A stretch of DNA of 64,000 nt from JBCAXA01 sp038534295 (lineage in GTDB: Bacteria > Pseudomonadota > Gammaproteobacteria > Steroidobacterales > Woeseiaceae). This document shows positions 1-7,814 of the stretch, in pieces. The notes below the pieces were generated by a model, which was given only the letters and a program-made list of their open reading frames with translations, searched no databases and was not told where the DNA came from. The position numbers and the translations under genes are program-made. Every line of letters begins with the position of its first letter. Positions within the stretch are counted from its first letter, which is position 1. The stretch covers positions 145,151 through 209,150 of the forward strand of contig JBCAXA010000005.1 of the NCBI GenBank assembly GCA_038534295.1, in the 5' to 3' direction.

Positions 1-1678
1 TGGCGTACTCCATGCTGTCTGGCGCCAGCGTGGCGAGGATTTCCTCAGCGGCCTCAAAGCGCGCCCTCGCCTCGTCGAAACGCTGCAAGGCCTTTAGCGC
101 AAGGCCCAAATAGACATGGGCTTCGGCGTGCTCGACGCTGCCGGGAATCTGACTGCCACGGGCCGCCAAGGCGGCACTGAAGTGATTGAGTGCGTCTTGT
201 TGATCGCCGGTCTTCAGCGCAACGTCACCGAGGCCAATGCGCACGTCGGCCGTGTAGAGCGATCCTGGCGCCACCCGTTCGTAGAGCGCCAGACTCCACC
301 GATAGTTGCGTTCGGCCTCGGCAAACTGGCCGAGCTCAAACTGCGCGTGTGCCAGCATCGTTGTGACCTGCGCGGCGTCGGCACTGTCTGGACTTTGCTC
401 GAGAATCGTCTCGCGCGCGGTCTGAAACAGTGCGGCGGCACGCTCGTTGTCTTGGCGTGCAATGGCTAAGTCGCCGAGATTCGCGAGGTTGTAGGCGTAG
501 CTCAGAAAAGACCCGAGCGATTTATTGAGCGCCATCGCGCGCTGGTAGTAGTACTCGGCGCGCGCCATGTCGCCGCGCTTGACGAACAAAATACCGAGGT
601 TGTTCAGGAGACGCGCTTCGGCACCGCTGTCGCGCGTGCGCTCGACGAGTCGCAATGCCTCGGTCGAGTACGCTTCAGCCTCATCGAGGCGCCCTTGAAT
701 GGTCGCTGATATGCCGAGACTGCGTAACGCCCAAAAGCGCGCGTAATCGGTACGGCCAGGAACGCGATCCAATACCGCGAGCGCTTCGGTCAGCGCCCTG
801 TCCGCGCCGGGCAGATCTCCGATGATGACGCTTATCGCGCCGCGCAGTGTTCGCACCTCCGCGACGAACGGCGAATCGAGCCCGTCGCGTGTGATCGTCT
901 TCTCCGCAGCCGTCAAGTGAAACTCGGCAAGGTCGAGCTGACCCCGACGCGCGCCGTACTCGGCCAGCTGCAGTTGCGCGCGCAATCGGGCCGGGCCCGC
1001 TGCTCGCTCATCGCTGACCAAGGTTTCGGCGGCGTCAATCAACACCTGCATGCGTTCGTGCGGCACTGAGCGACCCAACGCACCGATGGAGTCGATCAGC
1101 GCTGCCAGCCGGTAAGAAACGTCGCCCACCTCGTCCAGCGCGGCAAGTTGGCGGTTCGTTGCCTCCCAGTCATCGTTACTCGAGAAACGCGTGATCAGTT
1201 TCGCGAGCGCCCATGCGACCGCGCCGGCATCGCCGCTTTGGCGTGCGTCATCGGCTAGGCGCTGCAATTGATCGTTGTTGAGCGTCTCATCGATTGACGC
1301 GGTCCGTGTCGTAAACGGCCGTGTCGTCACTCGCCAATCGCCCGCGCGCAGCTGCCACTGCATCGGCGACGATTCACGCTCGCCGCGAATCTCGACAATG
1401 CAGCCGACGCGACAGACGGTTTGCTGAAACGCCAAGTCGAACGGACTCTGCAAGGGGGTCCACACCTGCGAGCCTTCGACGCGCCACGCCAGCAAGCGGT
1501 CGCCGACGCGGATAGTGGCCGCTTCCGTTTCGGAGCTTGGTCCAACATCGGTAACGACGACCCCACGTGTGTCGCCATTGCCCTGTGCCGACGCCAAAGA
1601 CGTCAACAGAAGCGCCACAACGAGCGCTATCAAAGCACCAGGCGTGCGAGCCGACGCAACCGAGCCGTGTCCAACCAT
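1..1678 (-). CDS. Secreted PDZ-like/TPR-repeat protein (3' end outside window)
   Basis: Reading the minus strand from ATG 1676-1678 gives an uninterrupted frame to the window edge, so the C-terminus is missing. Residues 1-31 form a signal peptide ending in an alanine-serine-alanine site. Residues about 38-75 look like a PDZ-type segment (GVVVTDVGPSSETEAA then RVGDRLL). From about residue 130 onward the protein is tandem TPR-like helix pairs (for example GRLDEAEAYSTEALRL and GDMARAEYYYQRAMAL). It should be exported and act as a protein-protein interaction scaffold. Proteins with this layout often end in a CHAT protease domain, like the gene at 54120, but that part is not visible here. It diverges from the gene at 1815. 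Function is not identifiable. Confidence 0.8.
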   Translation of the reverse strand, partial: MVGHGSVASARTPGALIALVVALLLTSLASAQGNGDTRGVVVTDVGPSSETEAATIRVGDRLLAWRVEGSQVWTPLQSPFDLAFQQTVCRVGCIVEIRGERESSPMQWQLRAGDWRVTTRPFTTRTASIDETLNNDQLQRLADDARQSGDAGAVAWALAKLITRFSSNDDWEATNRQLAALDEVGDVSYRLAALIDSIGALGRSVPHERMQVLIDAAETLVSDERAAGPARLRAQLQLAEYGARRGQLDLAEFHLTAAEKTITRDGLDSPFVAEVRTLRGAISVIIGDLPGADRALTEALAVLDRVPGRTDYARFWALRSLGISATIQGRLDEAEAYSTEALRLVERTRDSGAEARLLNNLGILFVKRGDMARAEYYYQRAMALNKSLGSFLSYAYNLANLGDLAIARQDNERAAALFQTARETILEQSPDSADAAQVTTMLAHAQFELGQFAEAERNYRWSLALYERVAPGSLYTADVRIGLGDVALKTGDQQDALNHFSAALAARGSQIPGSVEHAEAHVYLGLALKALQRFDEARARFEAAEEILATLAPDSMEYA

Positions 1679-1814
1679 GGTTCGCAATTCCGTTACCAAA
1701 AAACGGCCAGTCGATTATGCCAGTGGCACATTAAGCGACCAGTCTTGACGCATTCCTTATGTTCGACCAGTACAATAACGGCTTGAGCTGACGGCCCGAG
1801 TGCTTTTCGTATAC

Positions 1815-2471
1815 ATGGACTCAGATAAGACAAAGGATTCGAGGTTCCCGACATCGGCACGTGCGAGTTCAGTTACAGCCGTAACTGAACGCAATCCGGA
1901 CGGCAAAGGGGTTGTTGGCTTTCTACGCGACTGGGACTACAGCACGCCGCGCGGGGTTACGGCAAAACCGTCGGGCCAGATCTTGGCCGATTACTTCACG
2001 TCGCTGCTGGTGCTGTCCGCCTCGTTCAGCTTCAAACCCGTCTTCAATAAAGACTACTACTTGTATTTCGACGACGGTCGTTGGGTACTTAGCTTGATCG
2101 CTCCGACTGAATGGCGGTCGGTCGAGAAAGAGCGCGCGTTTGCCGGCACCTGTCGTCTTCACGACGACTCGACCTGGTCGATTGAGCCCGCCGAGAACCT
2201 TCGTGGCGAAAGCCTGGTCGCCGACGCGATGGCGCAGTTTTTCGACGGCTTTGTCGAAAAGATGCAGTCACGTGACCCGCTGGAAGACGGACTGCCGATC
2301 TGCGAATGGCGCTTACCGTACTACCAACGCTTGTTTGCAGCAGCGCTCAGCCGATCGCTCAAGTTCTCGATGCGGTTGGGCGATCAGACGCAGATTCCAG
2401 GCAAGACCTGGCTGGCCGAACTGCCGACCTCCGCGAAGCGCCTGTTAACTCGCACGTCGTCCGTCGACTAA
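1815..2471 (+). CDS. Conserved uncharacterised protein
   Basis: A 218-residue soluble protein without signal peptide or membrane segment. I start at ATG 1815; an in-frame GTG lies 15 nt earlier at 1800. Residues about 31-46 (NPDGKGVVGFLRDWDY) followed by an aromatic-rich core (SASFSFKPVFNKDYYLYF) look like a conserved family of unknown function, possibly DUF2452, which I cannot confirm. The C-terminus has basic and hydrophobic helices around PYYQRLFAAALSRS. It diverges from the TPR gene and its last 27 nt overlap the 3' end of the convergent LysR gene. No function can be assigned. Confidence 0.7.
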   Translation: MDSDKTKDSRFPTSARASSVTAVTERNPDGKGVVGFLRDWDYSTPRGVTAKPSGQILADYFTSLLVLSASFSFKPVFNKDYYLYFDDGRWVLSLIAPTEWRSVEKERAFAGTCRLHDDSTWSIEPAENLRGESLVADAMAQFFDGFVEKMQSRDPLEDGLPICEWRLPYYQRLFAAALSRSLKFSMRLGDQTQIPGKTWLAELPTSAKRLLTRTSSVD

Positions 2472-3347
2472 GCGCACCGGTCCGACGGCGTCATCAACGA
2501 CATTGCCGCCCCGGAACTCATCGCGAAAGATGCGCACCAAACCATCGACCGACGGTCGGTCGAGTGACGTTGCGTAGAGATTGATACGGACCGATTCCAG
2601 TTCCGGCAGGCTGCCGTCGACAATGCGCTCGCCACCTGGCAAGGACTGCGTATCCAACACCGTCGTAATAGCGAGGTCCGCAGACACGAGCGCGCTAATG
2701 ACGTGATCGGAGTCAGTATCGCTGACCCGCTCCCAGCGACGCCGTGCAGCCGTCAGCGACCGCTCAATGCCGGGCAGCAGCGCGCAGTGATTGCAGACCG
2801 CGACGGGCAACGGTTCCTGCAGCCGAGCGGTGCCGCCGAGCGCGCCACACCAGTGTTGCTCCGCGACTCGAAGCGTTTCGCCGCCAGCGCCCAAGCGATC
2901 TTCGGTCGCCAGGATCAGATCCAGCTGCCCAGCATCGAATTGCGTTTTCAGCTCGCGGGTCAGGTTCGATACCAAACGCAAGCGTAAGCGGGGCATCAAC
3001 TCGCGCGTGCGGCGGAGAATCCTAGGCACGTGCGGATAGACAACGTCCGAAGGCACACCGATACGGACTTCGTCTGCGCACTCCGCTTCGGTCATGCGAT
3101 ACCAAGCTTCATCGTTGATCGCGACGATTTGTCGCGCGTAGGCAAGTAACTGCTCGCCGGCGCGTGTGAGCACGACGCCGCGGCCGTCTTTCTGCAGCAG
3201 CGCGTGACCCATCTGCTGCTCGAGCCGCTTGATCTGCATGCTGACGGCGGACTGCGTCAGATTGACGCGCTCGGCGCCACGAGTAACGCCGCGGGCATCG
3301 GCCACGGCAATCAGACTGCGTAAAGCGGTGACGTCCAGGTTTCGCAT
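2445..3347 (-). CDS. LysR-family transcriptional regulator
   Basis: A 300-residue regulator of normal LysR length. Residues 1-60 form the winged helix-turn-helix (TALRSLIAVADARGVTRGA, then LTQSAVSMQIKRLEQQMG and the wing VLTRAGEQLLAYARQ). Residues about 90-290 form the effector-binding domain. It is transcribed divergently from the small lipoprotein gene at 3464, with a 116-bp spacer containing a perfect interrupted palindrome, so it may control itself and that gene. Its 3' end overlaps the convergent gene at 1815 by 27 nt. The effector is unknown. Confidence 0.9.
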   Translation of the reverse strand: MRNLDVTALRSLIAVADARGVTRGAERVNLTQSAVSMQIKRLEQQMGHALLQKDGRGVVLTRAGEQLLAYARQIVAINDEAWYRMTEAECADEVRIGVPSDVVYPHVPRILRRTRELMPRLRLRLVSNLTRELKTQFDAGQLDLILATEDRLGAGGETLRVAEQHWCGALGGTARLQEPLPVAVCNHCALLPGIERSLTAARRRWERVSDTDSDHVISALVSADLAITTVLDTQSLPGGERIVDGSLPELESVRINLYATSLDRPSVDGLVRIFRDEFRGGNVVDDAVGPVRLVDGRRAS

Positions 3348-3434
3348 CGATCACAACTCCTGATGGCGTGGTTCACGATTAATCGTTGGATGCGCGCTAG
3401 CGACGTCCCCGACTATACATCACGTTCTCTTTTG

Positions 3435-3449
3435 GATAGCAAAGCTATC
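3435..3449. promoter_or_regulatory. Interrupted palindrome, candidate LysR operator
   Basis: GATAGC-AAA-GCTATC is a perfect 6-bp inverted repeat with a 3-bp spacer. It lies 15 bp upstream of the lipoprotein start, in the divergent spacer next to a LysR gene. LysR proteins usually bind a T-N11-A palindrome of about this size. Binding is inferred, not shown. Confidence 0.4.
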
Positions 3450-3463
3450 AATAAGGATTTGTG

Positions 3464-3709
3464 ATGAAATGCAGTGAGATTTGTTATCGGTTGCGTTGGC
3501 ACGTATTCGCATTGGCGGCGTTGTTGGCGGCTGGCTGCGCGAGTCACCTGAATCGCCTCAGCGAAACGACCGCCGAGGCACGTTGCCCAACGCCGGAAGT
3601 GTTGGTTTGTGAGCGAACGTTTCGGCATCGCGCCGACGCATGTCGCTGTGCACCTCCGGGCGAAGTGCCCCGTCCGGAGCTGCCGTCGAACACAACGCTA
3701 GGCCTGTAA
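3464..3709 (+). CDS. Small predicted lipoprotein
   Basis: An 81-residue protein. ATG 3464 has an AAGG Shine-Dalgarno at 3453-3456; a GTG directly before it is less likely. The N-terminus is a basic stretch and hydrophobic segment ending in a lipobox (LLAAGC), so it should be lipidated and anchored in the envelope. The mature part has further cysteines (RCPTPEVLVC, ACRC) that could form disulfides. A strong terminator follows 11 nt after the stop, so the gene looks monocistronic. No family recognised. Confidence 0.7.
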   Translation: MKCSEICYRLRWHVFALAALLAAGCASHLNRLSETTAEARCPTPEVLVCERTFRHRADACRCAPPGEVPRPELPSNTTLGL

Positions 3710-3720
3710 ACCTGCCAATG

Positions 3721-3750
3721 GTGGCCGGATCATCCGATCCGGCCACTTTT
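3721..3750 (+). terminator. Rho-independent terminator
   Basis: Perfect 10-bp stem GTGGCCGGAT/ATCCGGCCAC with a 6-nt loop followed by TTTT, 11 nt after the lipoprotein stop codon. Confidence 0.85.
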
Positions 3751-3782
3751 CAGCAGCGACGTCGGGTGCTAATTAATTGCCG

Positions 3783-4781
3783 ATGGGGCAAATAACGTCG
3801 TTGTTCGTACACAAGGTTATACGTCAGACCCACGAGTCGCTCGACAAGCGAGCGTTGCTGGCGTCGGTCGGCGTCGATCCAGACGCCGCAGTCGACCCGT
3901 CTGTGATGGTGTCGGACGGCGATTACTACGGCTTGCTAGAGCGCATTGCAGCCACCGACCCAAATGCCATCGACCTCCCACTGCGCACGGGTGACTCGAT
4001 GCGCTGCGACAACTACGGCGCATTCGGTTTAGCGTTTAAGTCGGCGCCGACATTGCGCGGCTCCTATGAGCGCGCTGAACGCTATGCGCGCGTGCTGACT
4101 AGCGTTTCGACCTACGAAGTTCGCGACGCTGACGACGGTGTGTACATGCTGCTGCATCGTGACGGCGAGCGCAGGCTCGGATTGCGATTGTCGAATGAGG
4201 CGACGATTGCGAGTATCGCGTCCATCAGCCGCGAGATCTCGTCCCAATCGTTTCAACCGTCAGCGATTTACTTCAAACACCCACAACCGGCCGGCGACGA
4301 CGTACACGAGCGGCATTTTGGTTGCCCCGTGTACTTCGGCACGAACATGGACGCGTTGCGCATGGCACCTGCGACGGTCGCGCAGCCGAACCGGCTCGGC
4401 GACCCTAGCATCGCCGCTTTTTTCGACACGCATCTCGACAGTGCGCTCCAGCGCTTCAACGACGAGCCATCCGTTGATCGACAGGTGCGCACTGAAGTGT
4501 CGCAGCATCTGAGCGGCGGCATACCCAAAATGTCCGAAATTGCCGCGCAGCTCGGCGTCAGCGCGAGGACCTTGCAGCGTCGTTTGGCCGATCGTGGAAT
4601 GTCGTACCAACAGCTCGTCGATGAGTCGCGGCGTCAGCTGGCCGAAAAATTGCTGCGCGAGACCGAATATCCCCTGGCCGAAGTTGCCTTCCTAACCGGA
4701 TTCTCCGAACAGAGCGCGTTCAACCGAGCGTTTCGCCGCTGGGCCGGACAAACACCGCGCTCCTATCGCCTGAAGACCTAA
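3783..4781 (+). CDS. AraC-family transcriptional regulator
   Basis: A 332-residue regulator; ATG 3783 is preferred over the TTG at 3777. The N-terminal two thirds (about residues 20-200) resemble the ligand-binding domain of OruR/ArgR-like AraC proteins. The last 100 residues carry the two HTH motifs (MSEIAAQLGVSARTLQRRL and PLAEVAFLTGFSEQSAFNRA) and the usual ending QTPRSYR. It is 108 bp upstream of the NmrA/DUF1772 gene pair on the same strand. Two GTCAAGA half-sites two helical turns apart lie in that spacer, so it is the likely regulator of the pair. The inducer is unknown. Confidence 0.9.
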   Translation: MGQITSLFVHKVIRQTHESLDKRALLASVGVDPDAAVDPSVMVSDGDYYGLLERIAATDPNAIDLPLRTGDSMRCDNYGAFGLAFKSAPTLRGSYERAERYARVLTSVSTYEVRDADDGVYMLLHRDGERRLGLRLSNEATIASIASISREISSQSFQPSAIYFKHPQPAGDDVHERHFGCPVYFGTNMDALRMAPATVAQPNRLGDPSIAAFFDTHLDSALQRFNDEPSVDRQVRTEVSQHLSGGIPKMSEIAAQLGVSARTLQRRLADRGMSYQQLVDESRRQLAEKLLRETEYPLAEVAFLTGFSEQSAFNRAFRRWAGQTPRSYRLKT

Positions 4782-4801
4782 TTCGCCACGCGTTGGCGTG
4801 A

Positions 4802-4834
4802 GCGGTCAAGAGCTTGGCATCGGGCGTCAAGAAC
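4802..4834 (+). promoter_or_regulatory. Tandem half-sites, candidate AraC operator
   Basis: GCGGTCAAGAGC and GCGTCAAGAAC share GTCAAGA at 4805-4811 and 4826-4832, spaced exactly 21 bp. They lie 55-90 bp upstream of the NmrA-like gene and just after the AraC gene. Direct repeats two turns apart are typical AraC sites. The assignment is inferred. Confidence 0.4.
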
Positions 4835-4889
4835 GACGGTCGTTAGAGCGCGACGATGGGCTTGCACTTTCATTGACCTGGAGCAAGCC

Positions 4890-5747
4890 ATGACGACCAA
4901 CACTCAGCAAAACCAAGCAAGCCCTGAATTGACTCTGGTTCTCGGCGCGACCGGAAAGACTGGCCGGCGCGTCGCCGCGCGGCTCAAAGAGCGCGCTTTA
5001 CCGGTGCGCCTCGGGTCGCGCGCCGCAACACCGGCATTCGAGTGGAACAACGAGCAGACGTGGGATGCCTGCCTCGAAGGCGTAAGTGCTGCATACATTA
5101 ACTATGTACCGGATCTCGCCATGCCTGGCGCTACCGATGCCATCCGCACCTTTGTCAAAAAAGCCGAGCACCACGGCGTGCGCAAACTCGTCCTTCTATC
5201 GGGACGCGGTGAGGAAGAAGCACAGGCCTGTGAACGCATCGTGCAGGCGAGCGCCATCGACTCCACGATCGTTCGCGCCAGCTGGTTCAACCAAAACTTC
5301 TCCGAAGGTGCCTTCGTCGACATGGTTCGGGCCGGTGCAATCACCTTGCCGGCGAGCTCGGTCGCCGAGCCCTGGATCGACGTTGATGACATAGCCGACG
5401 TCATCGTCGCCGCGCTCGCCGAGCCTGGTCACGACGGCCAGATCTACGATCTCACGGGCCCGCGCCTGTTGACCTTTGACGATCTTGCCGATGAGCTGTC
5501 GCAAGCCACCGGTCGGAAAGTCGCGTACGTACCGATCGCACACGATGCGTTTATCGGTGGACTGAAGGCGGCGCAGGTACCGGACGATGTCGTCTGGGTA
5601 CTCGATTACCTCTTTGCAACGGTTCTCGATGGCCGCAACGCACACGTCACCGACGGCGTACGACGGGCGCTCGGCCGCGACGCGAAGGACTTTCGCGATT
5701 ACGCCCGCGAAGCCGCGGCCACCGGCGCCTTCGAAGCCGCTGCGTGA
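4890..5747 (+). CDS. NmrA-like NAD(P)-binding protein
   Basis: A 285-residue protein with an N-terminal Rossmann motif GATGKTGRRVA (about residues 19-29) typical of atypical short-chain dehydrogenases of the NmrA/TMR family. The middle contains KLVLLSGRGEEEA and VRASWFNQNFSEGAF, as in redox-sensing or quinone-reductase-like members. The catalytic YxxxK of classical SDRs is not evident, so it may be a redox sensor or NAD(P)H-dependent reductase. It is followed by a DUF1772 membrane protein; this pair under an AraC regulator is a recurring arrangement. Substrate unknown. Confidence 0.85.
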   Translation: MTTNTQQNQASPELTLVLGATGKTGRRVAARLKERALPVRLGSRAATPAFEWNNEQTWDACLEGVSAAYINYVPDLAMPGATDAIRTFVKKAEHHGVRKLVLLSGRGEEEAQACERIVQASAIDSTIVRASWFNQNFSEGAFVDMVRAGAITLPASSVAEPWIDVDDIADVIVAALAEPGHDGQIYDLTGPRLLTFDDLADELSQATGRKVAYVPIAHDAFIGGLKAAQVPDDVVWVLDYLFATVLDGRNAHVTDGVRRALGRDAKDFRDYAREAAATGAFEAAA

Positions 5748-5841
5748 TTGATCAAGCGATCATCGACCACCAACGCGGCATCGCTCCGGCGCCGATCCAA
5801 TGCCGGCGCGATGCCAGCGAGACTACCCAAGGAGACTCGTA

Positions 5842-6327
5842 ATGACATTGCCAGTGCTTTCATTCGTGTGCTTGTTCGCGGGCATCGCATGCGTTCTCGT
5901 CGCCGGCGTGTTCCTGGCGTTTTCCGATTTCATCATGCGGGGCCTGGCACAGGCCGAGCCGGTCGCCGGGATCGACGCAATGCAGCAGATCAATCGCACC
6001 GTTTTGCGCTCGGTTTTTTTGTTTCTATTCTTTGCGCTCGCGCCGATCACTGCCGCAATCGCGGGCTACGCCTGGTTTCGCGTCGACAGCGACGCGCAGC
6101 CACTGATGATTGGGGCTGCAGCAATCTATCTTGTGACGGTGGTTGCAGTCACGGTAGTCGGCAATGTGCCGATGAACGAGCGACTGGCCGCCATGCCAAA
6201 GGCCGGTGATTCCGCGGCGACGTATTGGCCACGCTATTGCCAGGTTTGGACCTGGCTAAATCATGTCAGGACGTTGGGCTCGACCTCGGCTGCCATCTGC
6301 CTGCTGCTAGCCGCAACGCTGTCGTAG
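5842..6327 (+). CDS. DUF1772-type integral membrane protein
   Basis: A 161-residue protein. ATG 5842 has an AAGGAG Shine-Dalgarno at 5829-5834. Four hydrophobic segments are visible (near residues 2-25, 50-72, 80-105 and 140-160). The pattern resembles DUF1772/anthrone-oxygenase-like proteins: FSDFIMRGL after the first segment, a conserved VPMNERL before the last third, and W-rich RYCQVWTWLNHVR. It follows the NmrA-like gene by 94 nt and is probably cotranscribed. The biochemical role of the bacterial family is unclear; an oxygenase or redox role is an inference. Confidence 0.75.
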   Translation: MTLPVLSFVCLFAGIACVLVAGVFLAFSDFIMRGLAQAEPVAGIDAMQQINRTVLRSVFLFLFFALAPITAAIAGYAWFRVDSDAQPLMIGAAAIYLVTVVAVTVVGNVPMNERLAAMPKAGDSAATYWPRYCQVWTWLNHVRTLGSTSAAICLLLAATLS

Positions 6328-6450
6328 CGGCGTCGAGTCACATTTTATGAAGGGCGATACCGTACCAAAGGCAACCGGCCGCATTTCGGCCTTCGGTCAC
6401 AGTGTGGCTCGCTCGATGAACGTCGCAACGCAAGGTTATCGCCGAACGGT

Positions 6451-7800
6451 TCATTCGATGCGAACTGCAAACTCTGCTTCGGTGCGATTTCTCACGTCGT
6501 CGACACTGACCTCTGGTACAAGAGCCGTTAGGTACAGCGCGCCGTCGACAAAGCGAAACACGCCCAAATCCGTTATGACGGTATCAACGACCCCTCCAGC
6601 CGTTCGCGGCAGCGTGCATTCGCGTACCAGCTTTGCCGACCCGTCGCGATTGACGTGCGTCATCGTGACAATGAGTCGCCGTGCGCCGTTCGCCAGATCC
6701 ATAGCGCCGCCGACACCGAGCAAAGGTCGGCCAGGAACGGCCCAGTTGGCGATCGACGCGGACTGATCGACCTGCAGCGCGCCCATGACCGCTACATCAA
6801 CATGACCGCCGCGAATCATCGCGAACGATGCGCTGCTGTCGAAATAGCTGGTGTCTGGCAGTTCGGTCACCGGAACCTTGCCGGCATTGACCGGATAGTC
6901 GAGCGCGCCACCGCTGATCGGTGCGGGACCAACACCGAGCATGCCGTTTTCCGTGTGCAGCGTAATCCCATCGGTCGGCTGCAGCAGATCAGCAACCAAC
7001 GTTGGGATGCCAATGCCGAGGTTGACGATCTCGCCGCGCTTCAATTCGCGTAAAGCCATACGAGCAATGGCCAACCGCTGCTCGCTTGCACCCAAGCGAC
7101 TGGCCGTGATGTCCGCGGATGATCCGAGCGCTTCGACGGTTAGTGGTGCTTGGACCAGATAGTCGACGTAGCAGCCGGGCGTGTGTATGGCATTGGCGTC
7201 CAGTTTGCCCACATCGACAATGTGCTCGACCTCGGCGACAACGATATCGGCAGCGGTTGCCATCGCCGTATTGAAATTTTGCTCGGTTTGGCGGTACTGG
7301 AGGTTGCCTGCGGAATCGGCAGCCCAGGCCCGGATAAACGCGACATCGCCGCGGATGCCCGGTTGAAAAACGTATTCGTCGCCATCGATGACTCGGGTGT
7401 CGCGACCGCGCGCGATGTCGGTGCCCACGCCGGTCTTAGTGTAGAAGCCACCGATTCCGGCACCACCCGCACGCAGCGCTTCAGCAAGCGTGCCTTGCGG
7501 CAGCAATTCGGTCGACATAGCGCCGCTTTGCGCGGCGGCCACGGCTTCTGGATTGCTCGTGAAAAACGAACCGATTGCGTTGCTGATCTGACCGTTACGC
7601 AGCAGGCGTCCGCCACCGAGACCCGGCTCACCAACGTTGTTGCCGACGTAGGTAAGACTATCTACGTCGCTTCGGTCAGCCAGCGCGTGCAGCAATTGCA
7701 CCGGATTTCCCGTCATGCCGAATCCGCCAACGAGAAGAACGTCGCCGGACTTGACGAGTCCGGCGGCGTCCCTCGCGCTGAGGATGGGGACAGGCAACAT
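6451..7800 (-). CDS. Fused two-domain 3-oxoacid (3-oxoadipate-type) CoA-transferase
   Basis: About 449 residues; ATG 7800 is used, with an in-frame TTG at 7806. The first half is the alpha-type domain with the CoA-binding GGFGMTGNP motif near residue 25. The second half is the beta-type domain with GIGIP and HTENGMLGVG, whose glutamate (about residue 284) is the catalytic residue of class I CoA-transferases. In Pseudomonas the 3-oxoadipate enzyme is two polypeptides (PcaI/PcaJ); here both halves are one chain. It is last in the minus-strand arm of the aromatic cluster, 14 nt after the TonB receptor. It most likely converts 3-oxoadipate plus succinyl-CoA to 3-oxoadipyl-CoA. Other 3-oxoacids are possible. 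Confidence 0.88.
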   Translation of the reverse strand: MLPVPILSARDAAGLVKSGDVLLVGGFGMTGNPVQLLHALADRSDVDSLTYVGNNVGEPGLGGGRLLRNGQISNAIGSFFTSNPEAVAAAQSGAMSTELLPQGTLAEALRAGGAGIGGFYTKTGVGTDIARGRDTRVIDGDEYVFQPGIRGDVAFIRAWAADSAGNLQYRQTEQNFNTAMATAADIVVAEVEHIVDVGKLDANAIHTPGCYVDYLVQAPLTVEALGSSADITASRLGASEQRLAIARMALRELKRGEIVNLGIGIPTLVADLLQPTDGITLHTENGMLGVGPAPISGGALDYPVNAGKVPVTELPDTSYFDSSASFAMIRGGHVDVAVMGALQVDQSASIANWAVPGRPLLGVGGAMDLANGARRLIVTMTHVNRDGSAKLVRECTLPRTAGGVVDTVITDLGVFRFVDGALYLTALVPEVSVDDVRNRTEAEFAVRIE

Positions 7801-7814
7801 CGTCAAGTCGACGA

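Noticed and set aside
6328..6450. Terminator between the DUF1772 gene and the CoA-transferase gene
   Set aside because: Only weak stems and no T-run could be found in the convergent spacer.
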